A stretch of DNA of 64,000 nt from the NCBI RefSeq assembly GCF_030445035.2, contig NC_080701.1:24148798-24212797 (forward strand), given 5' to 3'. Positions 42,201 through 54,200 of the stretch are shown in pieces. The first letter of the stretch is position 1, and each line of letters opens with the position of its first letter. This DNA comes from Dasypus novemcinctus (taxonomy: Eukaryota; Chordata; Mammalia; Cingulata; Dasypodidae). The position numbers and the translations under genes are program-made. Under the pieces are notes generated by a model. The model saw nothing but the letters and a program-made list of their open reading frames with translations, was not told where the DNA came from and did not search any database.

Positions 42201-45200
42201 AAAAAATTACTCAACTCAAATCCAATAAAGTCAGTGAAACATTGTAGAAACATACATTGATTTATCGAGACATTCTTATAAAACATAATGTAAAGGCTAA
42301 AGAAATGCCAACCATGAGAAAAATAGAAAATATATGAAAAAAAGAAATACAGACAATCCAAATTCTATATATATATATATGTATATATTTATATATATAT
42401 ATGTATATTTTAAAGATTTATTTCTCCCCCCTTCCCCTATCCCACCCCGGTTGTCTGTTCTCTGTGTCTATTTGCTGCATCTTCTTTGTCCGCTTCCATT
42501 GTTGTCAGTGGCACGGGAATCTGTGTTTCTTTTTGTTGAAGCTTCATCTTGATGCATTAACTCTCCGTGTGTGCGGCGCCATTCTTGGGCAGGCTGCACT
42601 TTCTTTGGCGCTGGGCGGCTCTCCTTACGGGGTGCACTCCTTGCGTCTGGGGCTCCCCTATGCGGGGGACACCCCTGTGTGGCAGGGCACTCCTTGCGCG
42701 CATCAGCACTGCACATGGGCCAGCTCCACACAGGTGAAGGAGGCCCGGGGTTTGAACAGCGGACCTCCCATGTGGTAGACAGATGCCCTAACCACTGGGC
42801 CAAGTCCACCGCCCAAATTCTATATTGAGTCCCACAAATAGTCATGTGGATGGAGGAGAAGCAAAAATTCAAGCATGTAAGAATAAAACTTCAAGTCTTA
42901 AAATTTGAGTCTTTGTATCAGAAATATTATGCGGGAAAACACACTTAGATATTAGATGAAATTTAAACATTTCTAGAATAATATTAAAAATTTTCAAGTT
43001 CTCAATCAGAAATCAATAAAAACCAAAACTAGATTGCTTACAGAGTAAGTGAAAGAGAGCTATTTATCTATAATGCTAAGTATTAAAACACTATTTAAAA
43101 CCTATCTGAGTGATTGAAATGCAAAAATCTAGCAATGCCTAATATTGGCAAGGCTGTGCAGCAAAAGAGATTGCCATTTTCATTGCTGGTGTGAAAGCAA
43201 AATAGGACAGCCGCGTAGGAAGAGAGCTTGGCAGAGTCCTATAAAGTAAAATGAAGACATACCGTATGAATCAGTGATCACGATTGTAATATTTACATTT
43301 TCCTAGGCATTGAAAATGTATGTTCACAGGAAAAAATCTGCATGAGAATATTTATAGCAGTATTGTCATAATCACCCCAAACTGCTAGCAGCGATGATGC
43401 CCCTTGACAGGGGAATGCATAAACAAACTGCATTACATTCATTCAATGGAATGCTCTTCAGTGATAAAAATGAATAGGCTATTAATAGGTACAATAACAT
43501 GGATGAACCTTAAATATATTTTAATAAATAAATGATGTCAGACTCAAATGGCTACATATCACGATTCCATTCCCAGGACATCCGGAAAAGGCAAAACTAT
43601 AAAGCAAGGAAACAGAGCGGCAGGGATCTGAGAGAAGGGCGTGGTCAACTAGGAAAGTTACAGAAGGAGGACTTTTAGGATGACACAACAAAAAGCAAAC
43701 TTACATGTATGCAAATTAAAAGGAATTAACCAGAATGTTTTGGGATCCCAGGATGGAATGAAGATGGCCACAAATGAATCTAATTGTATTACAGATATCT
43801 AACCACACTCCCTAAATGGAATGGGGGAAAGAGGGCTGTTAAGTTACTTTGAAAACAATATTTTGACTGGAATCTGTAAGACTAAAGACAAAAAGGAACT
43901 GCACTTAATCACTATACTTTAATTAGGAAATTTGTTTTTAATGGGGTACAGTTTAACATTTCTGAAGCTTTACATATATACTGGGATTGAATAAATAAAT
44001 CAATGGATGATGGATGACATCTCCTGTTGGAGAGAGAAGTTTTAAATTAGCAAGGGGGTGGGGACTAGAATCAACCCAGCATGAAGTCGTATTTAATTTA
44101 ATGTATATATGGATCCATATACATTCTCTGCATATGTATATATGTGCACAAACATGTACTTCCTAGCCCAGTCCACTATGAGGATCTGAAACAGTGACAC
44201 CCAGTAACAATGAGCAAACCCAGTGTTCAGAACAATACTCATTTCCAATAAAAGGAACAAAAACCCAGTGAGAATCAGAGTTTAAACCTTGGGCAGGGGA
44301 AATACAAGATGACCCTAGAATATCTTGTACTGCCAAAACTAAGGAGGTGCTTAAAAAACAAAAAGATGAGGACATGTAACAGAGGAGTTCAGGACAGCCA
44401 ACAACTGGTCTTCAGGGAGAAAGCATCACCTAAGGATACCTTGATTTGGAAATTTCTCTCAGCCTCAGAACTGCAAGCTTGCAAGCTAATAAACCCCATT
44501 GTAAAAGCCAAAAAAGAAAAAAGATGGGCACATGTCAAGTGGGTCGTCAAAGCTGGAACAATGTGAGCAATCACATTTTGAGATTACAACCCAAATCATT
44601 AAATGAATACACATCTGTCCATATTGATAGTAAAGGAAAAAAGGACAATATTCGCATAGTTATAAAGTTTTAGAAAAAAGTACTTAGAACCTAGAATTTT
44701 ATTGTTCATCTGTGATGACAAAAGAAACTAAATTATCAACCAATTCAAGAAGTGAGAAAGCATACCATCCAAGTATTTCTCTCAATTGCTCATGAATTAT
44801 TCCAGCAAAGTAAGCATAAATCACAAAAAAGAACTCAGAAAGGGAAGTATGTTTTAGCTTCCTTGTTGCTAAAGCAAATACCATGCAATGAGTTGGCTTA
44901 AACAATGGGGATTTATCGGCTACCGGTTTTGAGGTTAGAAGTCCAGGTCAACGTGCCATGAAGGTAATGCTCTCTTTCTGAAGACTGGTGTTCTAGAGCT
45001 GGCTGCCAGTGATCCTTGGTCCGGGCCTCCTCTGTCACATGGCAATGCACATGGCAGCCTCTCCTGGCCCCTCCTTCTTTTCCAGGGTCCATTGACTTTC
45101 AGCTTCAGTCTGCTGCCTTTGTGGCTTTCTCTCTATTTGTCTGATTTTCATCCTACTTATAAAGGTCCAGTAAAAGGATTAAGAGCCATCCTTATCAAAG

Positions 45201-48200
45201 GGTCTATCCTCCTCAAAAGGTCCTATGTACAATGGGTTCATACTCACAGGAATGGATTAAGTTTAAGAACATGTTTCTCTGAAGTACACAGAGCTCCAAA
45301 CCGCCATATCTCACCCTCTGAACTCCAAAGAGGCATGTCCTTTCTACGTGCAAAATACATTCATTCCTTCACAAATCTCAAAAGCTTCAAGTCATTTCAG
45401 AAACAATGTTAGGTACAAATCAAAATCGGTTATGGTTGTGGTCTGTTAGGGGGCAAAATTCTCCTCTGTCTGTGGACCCGAGAAATCTTGAGAATGAGTT
45501 ATCTACTTCCAGTATACAATGGAAGGCTAAGTATAGAATAGATCTCATTCCAGAAGGGAGGAATTAGAAGGAAAATTAGGGCATGGGTGCCAGACAATTT
45601 CCAATACTCAGCAGGGCAAACTCCACTTGATTTCAAAGTCTGAGAGTCCTCTATACATAGATGTTGTATCCTCTGTGCCTAATGGATCAGGCGCCCCATC
45701 CTACCTAGTGCTTGCACGCAGCCGCGCTCTCCTTGAACCCTGGGGGGTCTGCCCCACCCTCTCTAGCATCTGGATGGCAGCCAGGTTCCTTGCAAACCGG
45801 GGAGCACAGACCCCACCCTCTCTAAGTACTAGGTGTGATTTTTGTGTGAAAACATTGTTTACCACAGCAAAAAAAAAAACCATGAGGCAGCTGTGAAAAT
45901 GAATGCATTGCAGCTGCATGCAAGAATGTGGTTGAATCACAAAACTCCAGTGTTGAAGGAGAACAGCAACTCACAAACATAATATATGCAGTATGCCTCT
46001 ATATAAAATTTAAAATCATGCAAACTAAATAATATATTTAGTGTTGATATATACGTGAATTTTAAATGATATATAAAGAGCAAGGAACTACACAAGCAAA
46101 TAGCAGGAAACCAACTCAGTGAGAGGCACCCAGAGGGCTGCAAAGGGTTTTGGTAAAGTGCGATTTCTTAAGCTGGGTGATAGGTAAATAAGTGTTGGTT
46201 TATTTATAATTTTTAAGCCATAAATAGAAATTGCATGCATATAAATATGTGTGTATGATATAATCCACAAAATAATTTCAATAAATAAAAATGATGAAAT
46301 GCACTAAAACTGTACAGTGGAAAATATAGTGCAAACATGTACTTCTGCATCATGTTCTAGATTCTAAAGAAATGTTCACATCCTTTCTGAGAATCTGCTC
46401 GTTTTTCCTTTAAAAAGAAAAAACTACATACTTGCCTTGTTCTCCCAACCTTTCAGAGTCCAGAAACTGTCAAAATGGTAGTTGAATACCATCAAGGAAG
46501 ATAAGTGAACAATCAGTAGAAAGTTTTTCCATTGTGCTGGAAACCCACTAATTAGTACTTATGTCTTTAGTCTCATCTCATCTACACTAAAATGAGTTGA
46601 TAATAACCCTATCAAAAGGGACAAATGATTATGTGTTTACATGCCCCAAATCATCCACATTTCAGAACAACTTAGCTTAGAAATGCAATGTGGTTAATCA
46701 ATTTGTATTTGTGAAAAAAGCATTAATAATAATAATTCTCTAAGAATACACCTATGCAGTGTGTCTAACTACAACATAAACAATACTTTAAATAATGTTC
46801 AAAATGAATTATAGAAAAGCAAATGATAAATTAGGGAACTAATTTGGAGCATATATGTCAGACAAAAATCAAGATCCATAATCCAAAATCTGTTCTACCA
46901 AACCAACAAGATGAGCGATCAATTGGAAAAGTTGGACAAAGGATCTGAATAGGCAAGTTACAGAAAGAGATCTTTGAATTGAAATCAAACATGCAAAAAT
47001 GCTGGATCTCAAGAATAAAAACAAAAATTAACTTAAAATAATGAAGTCAGATTGGCAAAAAATTACCAAAAAAAGCCACTACCATAGTGTTAGTCAAGAG
47101 GTGAAAGAGCTAACACTCAAAGACTGAGAACAGGAGAACAATGTGGTACCTTTCTGGCAAGAAATTTGACAATATTCATGAAAACCAAATATGCATATAT
47201 TTTGATCCAGCAATTCCACTTTTACAAATTTATCTTGCAGAAATACTAGCTCAAAAGGGCAAGGTGATTAAGCAAGTATGTGTTTTATAGCAATATAATA
47301 GTAAAACAAAAAGGAAAAGAAAAAAATATAATTCCCTAAATAATCATTAATAGATCTGTGATTATGCAGCGATTAAATGACAATATGTGTATACACGTAT
47401 CTTTCTCTCTTTACTATATATATGCTTGCTATATTGTTTAATGAAAAGAGAAAAACGAATAACAGTGTATATATACTGTGATTCCATAATTGTTTAAAAT
47501 ATGCAGATATTTATTTAAACATATACATGTATAAATACAGAGAGAGAAACTGAGGAAGAGAGAGATCTAGAAGCTGAGACACTGAACTTTTAATGACAAT
47601 TACTTCAGGGGAGCAATATTCAGGCTTCTTACTTTATGCATATATCTGTATTTGATATATTTTACAAAAACTTCTATTACTTTTATAATTTTAAATATAT
47701 ATATATATATTTTAAAAGACATCATGCTTCTTCTCCAGAAGCTCACAGGTTTATTGAGGACAAATCATGGAAATACTGACTCTTGATCTTGCATTACAGT
47801 ACCCTCAGTGCAATCTCCTTCGTGTTTGCATTAAGGGAAACTACAATAACATTAAGAAAATTAGGAAATATGTCAAAAAGAAAACTATTTTATGTTAAGC
47901 TGAAATTAAACTAAACCGTTTCTATAAAGTACTCCTTTTCCACCTATGATGTATAATAAATCAAAAATATGAATTCAAGTAGATTACCTAAATCAAGGGG
48001 CATATTTAGTTTATGACTCATTCTCTCCCTAACTGTTGCATGTTTTTATAGGAAGAAAAAGTTCCAGGACAAAGGTTTCCTGTTATCCTTTTGCTTGTTT
48101 TTTATTGCCTATAGGTTTGCTTGGAGGAGAGAGTTCAGGGATTCTGGAACATACAAGAAAGTTTCAGAAAAACCTTTCTCTCTAACCAAAGGAACATTCC

Positions 48201-51200
48201 CACTGTGACGCTTACTCCTTTACCTTAAGGTAGCCAGTAGCCACTTGAGTGCAGTACTTGAACTGAGACTAGGAAAATTTTATTTTTAAAGATTTATTTC
48301 TCTTCCCCTCCTCTCCCCAGTTGTCTGCTCTCTGTGTCTATTTGCTGTGTGTTCTTCTGTGACGGCTTCTATCCTTATCAGCCGCAGTGGGAATCTGTGT
48401 TTCTCTTTTTGTTGCGTCATCTTGTTGGATCAGCTCTCCGTGTGTGCAGTGCCATTCCTAGGCAGGCTGCACTTTCTTTCCTGCTGGGCGGCTCTCCTTA
48501 CGGGGCGCACTCCTTGCGCGTGGGGCTCCCCTATGGGCATTCCCTGCATGCATCAGCACTGCGCATGAGCCAGCTCCACACAGGTCAAGGAGGCTTGGGG
48601 ACCTCCCATGTGGTAGGCGGATGCCCTATCCATTGGGCCAAGTCCCCTTCGCAGGGAAACTTAAGATATAAAATACTGAATTTGGAAGCCACATGGGAAA
48701 GGATCATAAAATATCTCAACATTTTTGTATTGATGGCATGTTGATAATATTTTGGATATATTCGTTTAAATAGATTACATTATTAAAATTAATTTCACCT
48801 GTTTCTTTTTACTTTTTACATGGGGCTACTAAAATATGAAAAAGTACACATGTGGCTTGCATATTTCTATCAATAGAGCTAATTTAAGGAGAGAACAGGA
48901 CTTGGTCTCCAGACCTGAAGTAAGTCCCTGCTCAGGTCTCCCTGCTCTGTGACCCTGGCAAATATCAGGTAACCAATCTGAGTCTCAGTTTTGCCCTCTG
49001 GATTTTCAGGAAGACGGAATAGCGTCATGCATGGGAAAGTTTTAGCATCCTGTCTAGAAAAATAAAAGCCTTGTAGTAAGTCCTTAATAAAAAACTACCA
49101 TTATACTTAGCAGGTTGGTTCCTGTTAAAACGCAACCTCTCAATACTCCCCTACCCCCACCACACACACATACAAACACACACACACACACACAAGCACG
49201 ATTCTGGGGCACATTAAGTTTGCAGCTCTGAGAACTCAGTTCTGAAAGGAGACAGACAGGCTGGAGCCCTGTGGACAGATGCAGAACGGCTGCCCCCTGG
49301 TGGACAACAGAAGAAGGACTCCGACGCGGAGGCTGATGCTTAAGCGCCAAGTGTCCTCACCTGGACAGATCTGCGCCCCATTTGGCGGCCCCTGGACCTT
49401 AAAGAGAGACCAAAGACGTCACCCAGGGGGAGGCACCTGGGCAGGTTTAGATCAGGTGTCTAGAGCTGAGGAAGGAGTAGAGGGGACGGTTGTTTGGAAG
49501 CTGGAGTTCAGAGATCGCCTGGTGTCAACCAATATAGGCAGGGAGCCTAGGGGCAAAACTGGGAAACTGGTGATAATCGTTTTGGCAGGAGCTCCCATAA
49601 TGACTAACTCCTGTACAGGGTGTTGCTTTTAATGACGATATCATGTTTAAATTTAGCAATGATGAGCTGGTTATATCCATTTTCATTTTGACAACAAGGA
49701 AATAAGGCGTGGAGAGGTGAAGACCTAGCAGTGTCTGGCAGTGTTTAAAGAAGGGCGCAACCCACCTCAGCAAATTCCCTGTCAGGATGTGGTGAAATTC
49801 CTGTCTCAATTGAACCTCGTTTTACTTATCTATTAAATGGCCATAGTAACACCCACATGACAGGGTTATTACTAAGCTTACGTGATACCAAGCAAGAAGA
49901 AATGCTTTGGTAAGATAGGGTGGAGAAATTTGTCATGGGAGAACCCTCTGAAACAAATGATCTCCATCTTGGGCATTGGTTATTCGACAACACTCCACGC
50001 AGGCAGTAGTTTCAGTGAGTACCAATGTCCAGTGCAGCCATGGGGGCAGTTTGGGGACCTGGTAGTCTGGAGGGGCACTTAGGTGCTTCTTGAACATTAT
50101 CATATGGGCCACCTCCTTTACATCGATGTCCTAGCATCTAGAAATGAGTGGGTGTCTGTGAAGACTCTCAGGTCCTTCACAGAAATACAACTGTTTCCCT
50201 TACCCCCAGGTGACCCTCCAGTCATCGAACCCCCATCCACACAGTCACGGTTTTCTAGAAATATAAACATATGCACATGAAAAATGTTGTATGTGTACAT
50301 GTGAATGTATGTAAATATTAACAAGTCAGTGTCGAATGTGTGTAAATACTGAGAGATTTATTATAGGAATTAGCTCACATGATCTTGGGGATTGGCAAGG
50401 ACAAATTCAATAGGGCAGGCCACAAGTTGGAAACTCCAGTGAAGGTGAGGTTGAACTCACCAGGAGGAACTGGTCAGTAGGGACAGGGATTCTCCATTCT
50501 GATTTCCGAAATTCTGTTCTTGCTTTAAGATCTCCACCTGACTAGATGAGGAGACTTCTCTCATTCTCTCATTGCTTTGTTGATTATAGACACAACCTGC
50601 CCAACTGCAGATGCAATCAACTGACTCTAGATGCAAATCCATCTATGAATTACCCTCATAGTAACAATCAGGACGGTACTTGCTTGACCAAACAACTGGA
50701 TACCATCATCTAACCAAATTGACCTCTGAAGTTAATCATCACACTTATCTCACTTGATTATCTTTGAAACTTGTTTGAACAGACGTCACTCCTATACTTA
50801 TCACTCCCATTATCTCAATTGATAATCTTTGGAACTTGTTTTGAACAGATGCACTCCTAAACTTACCTCTCTCATTATCTCATTTGATAAACTTTGAAAC
50901 TTGTCTTGAACAGATGCCCCTCCTAAACTGTCAGCTCCTAAAGGATTACCGCGAACAACGCCTGGCCCACCTGATCCTGAGCTTTATCACCATGGGATAC
51001 GTCTGGCAGGAAGGAGAGACACAAGCCTCACAGGTAAGGTCCAAACCAGCGCCAGCCACATCCCTAGCAGGTCCCCTGCACCTGGAATCTGTCCTTTGTT
51101 TGGTCCTAGCAAAGGGGCCCATTCTTGTTCTTTGATTTGTATGTTGGTTACAGAAAGGGTGAAGGGCCCGTGTAAATGAAAGACATTTTTTTTCCTGATT

Positions 51201-54200
51201 AGGAAGCTCATTTCCTTTGAAACTAGGAGTCATTTCTCCCTTTTATTATCCTTCTGAATCTATTTTCTCACCCACTTCCAAGAATGTTTGAAGAGCCTCA
51301 TTGGAAATGCAGGTTCTGATAACTTACAAGAAACTTAATCTAACTTACATTTTACAGTACTTTGTATTCCCATTCATATCAGTTGTCTTGGTTGATTTTT
51401 CACAACTCCATAAAGTAAATAGGGCTACCCTGTTCACATTTTATAGACAACTGAGGACCACAGAATTTAAATTACTTGATCAAGGTCATATAGCAAGTTA
51501 GTGGAAGAGCCAGGGCCACAGCCCAGATCTGATTTCATTAGCGTAGCCTTCTTTCCCGTGAGGGAGACATCGGTATTTATATCACTAATCCTTATTTTTT
51601 AATATTGTTTACTGCCTAACCAATTGTAGGTCTGTTTATGAATAATTCACACAAAGCTCTTCTCGTTTTTATCTGGTCCAGATTTTGGGGTATCAAATCC
51701 CAGAACTCCACTATCCAGACTGTGAATCACTGCTCCATTCATTTCTTATAAATGTCCCTTTTCCAGAATCAGGGAGTTATTCTTGTTCTAGTATTCCATG
51801 GCTTGATAAGCAGACCATGCCTCTGTTGTTTGCCTGGTTGTTCTGTTTTTTTGTCTCTCTTGGATTATCACAGGAGACTGAGAGAAAAGGAAAGTGTACA
51901 GCTTCTTTACACTTTTTATATGACTGCACTTTTCATTAAAAAAAACAAACTATCACATCTGCTGCGGGAAAGTGTGATATTAAATCCACAAGAAAGCATA
52001 CCAAAGTGTCTCCAAGTCCCATCAGCTTCCCAAACCACCATTCTAAACTGGAGGAGAAGGGGTAGTGGAGAGGGTGTCAGTGAAGGAAATCTAACTTTGG
52101 CATGTCCCTGTCCTCCCAGGTACCAGTGAGCCCTCTCCCTGCCTTGGTTTATCTCTTAACTTTCTTCTTTTCTCCATCCTCGACTTTCCAGCTAACTAGG
52201 CACTTGGTTTCTCCATTGCCTTCCCCACCCTCCACCTCCTGAGAAGAAGTTACCTTAGTTTGAATTTCAAAATTCTTGAAAGTTCTTTATAGTCTTCTAC
52301 CTAGGAAAGGGTCATGCTGCAAGCTTATTCAAGAATCTGATGGAAAACAAAGGCAGAAGAAAGTCTTCTTTAATAGTTACGTCTACCTTTAAGAAAAATG
52401 AAAAGAAGAAATAGGGGATGGGGAGCATAAGAATATTTTTATGGCTCTAGACTACTTTGGCTTTTCCAGGGATGGAGACACCCACGGGTGTGAGTAGCTT
52501 TTCTGAACTTGTGGGCAAATAAAGCTCAGCAGAGAGGTCCTCAGAGAATTCAGGGGTTGAGGAGGGTGTGACTTGAAGTGACTTGCCTGAAGTTATTGAG
52601 GGTGTGAATTGACTGACAGAGCCTTTTTCCATACAAGATGGAGCGATCTAGCTCCCATTCCCCTCTAGGGCATTTTGGCCTCCCTGAAAGATAGGTGGCT
52701 CATGTGTTCATATTTATCTATTGATATAAATATATATATACACATATATATATACATACACATATATAAACATATACCTACAAATACTAAGTTTTATGCA
52801 CATATGTGTGTACTTACCTACATACACACATATATATATTTTATTTTCCCCTCTGTTTAAAGGATTTTTTTGCCTTACGTAGGCAGTGTTTAGAGGTTCT
52901 ATTATGTATGAATTTCAATTTAATAATTTTTATGCATATCGCAGTTTTTACTCATATGCAGTATTTCCACAGGACTGTTGACAGACAAGGTAAGTGTGAC
53001 GTTTGTGTGCCCAGACCACTCAGATAATTCAAGTTTCGTCCTCACTTCCTCCACTGTATTCTTTCTACAATATGCTAATTGTCTGGGTTTATACCCCTAA
53101 GGTCCTGCCAAGAAGCCTTGCCCTTCCCTTTGTTGAAGTCTCCAGGAACTTGGGGCTCCCTCCCATCCTGGTGCACTCAGATTTGGTGCTGACAAACTGG
53201 ACTAAAAGAGACCCGGAAGGGTAAGTACAGTACGGGTCGGGGGCTTTGGAGCTGCACAGACGGAGAGTGTTGAAGTGAGGGAGAGGGGCAAAGAGATACA
53301 CTACAGGGGCAATTTCAGGACTTGGAGTTGTCCTGCATGACATTGCAATGACAGATACAGGCCATTATATCTCCTGCTGTAACCTACAGAATGGGGTGGG
53401 AGAGAGTGTAAACCACAATGGAAACTATAATCCCTGCTTAGTGGCAATGCTCCAAAATGTGTTCATCAATTGCAGTGAATGTACCACACTAATGCAATCA
53501 GTTGTTAATGTGTGGAAATTGGGAGGTGTAGGGAGTGGGACATTTGGGGATCCCTTACATTTTTTTATGTAACATTTTATGTAGACTAAGTAGGTTTTAA
53601 AAATAAATAAAAAATATACCAAAAAAATAAATGAACAGACTGAGACTCCTTAGGAGATAGCCTTTTAACTTTTGCTTCCCCCATGGGAGAAGGTCCAGCA
53701 TTTTCAGCTACTCTGTGATCACAGATGCTCATAGATATTGTTTTCTTGAAGGTTCCAAGGAAAGGGGTAAACTTGAACACAAGTTCAAAAATTAGAGACC
53801 CAAAAATATCCCTGTCAACTCACTCTAATTATATTGGCCCAGACCACTTTTTCTCACTAACTTGCACATCAAATCTGAATTTTTTTTTAACCTAACCTTC
53901 AAGCTCCTGTATAATCAGACTCATCCATCCTTTCCAAAAAAATTCTTTTAAATGATCCTTAATATATGTCCTCCTTTCACATCAAGTTAGGGGCAAGGAC
54001 ATCAATAAGTGGTCATTGTATGGTGAAAGAATTAAGAAGTGAATATGAATGAATGAACAACAGATGCCAGGGAGGTGAAAGGATTCTCCCCTATAGGATT
54101 AAACATGCAATACACAGCTTAGTTCTTTGGCCCTATTGATATGCCCCTTGGAAGTAGCAAGATGGGGCCAGCTCATCTCTCTAAGGACCTCTTTGCTCTA

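Larger units (their letters stand above)
41110..50913 (+). other. IDO2 intron 2 (9.8 kb)
   Basis: Noncoding for IDO2. It holds two DAS-III SINEs (42371, 48284), old L1 pieces (43060, 46840), LTRs (44360, 44850, 50341), MIRs (48905, 49640), an AC array, a CTCF-like motif (49290) and the triplicated junction block (50744-50938). An unrecognised coding-like stretch is at 41568-41960. I see nothing recognisable in 45320-46830 or 47650-48270. Confidence 0.85.
51034..53101 (+). other. IDO2 intron 3 (2.1 kb)
   Basis: Holds a MIR (51370-51545), an AT-rich array (52718-52765) and otherwise unique noncoding text. A minus-strand open stretch at 52447-52632 looks protein-like but is not identified. Confidence 0.8.

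Noticed and set aside
45627-45896. 89-codon open frame
   Set aside because: Low-complexity, with a GTRTPPSL-type duplicated phrase; no family match or splice context.
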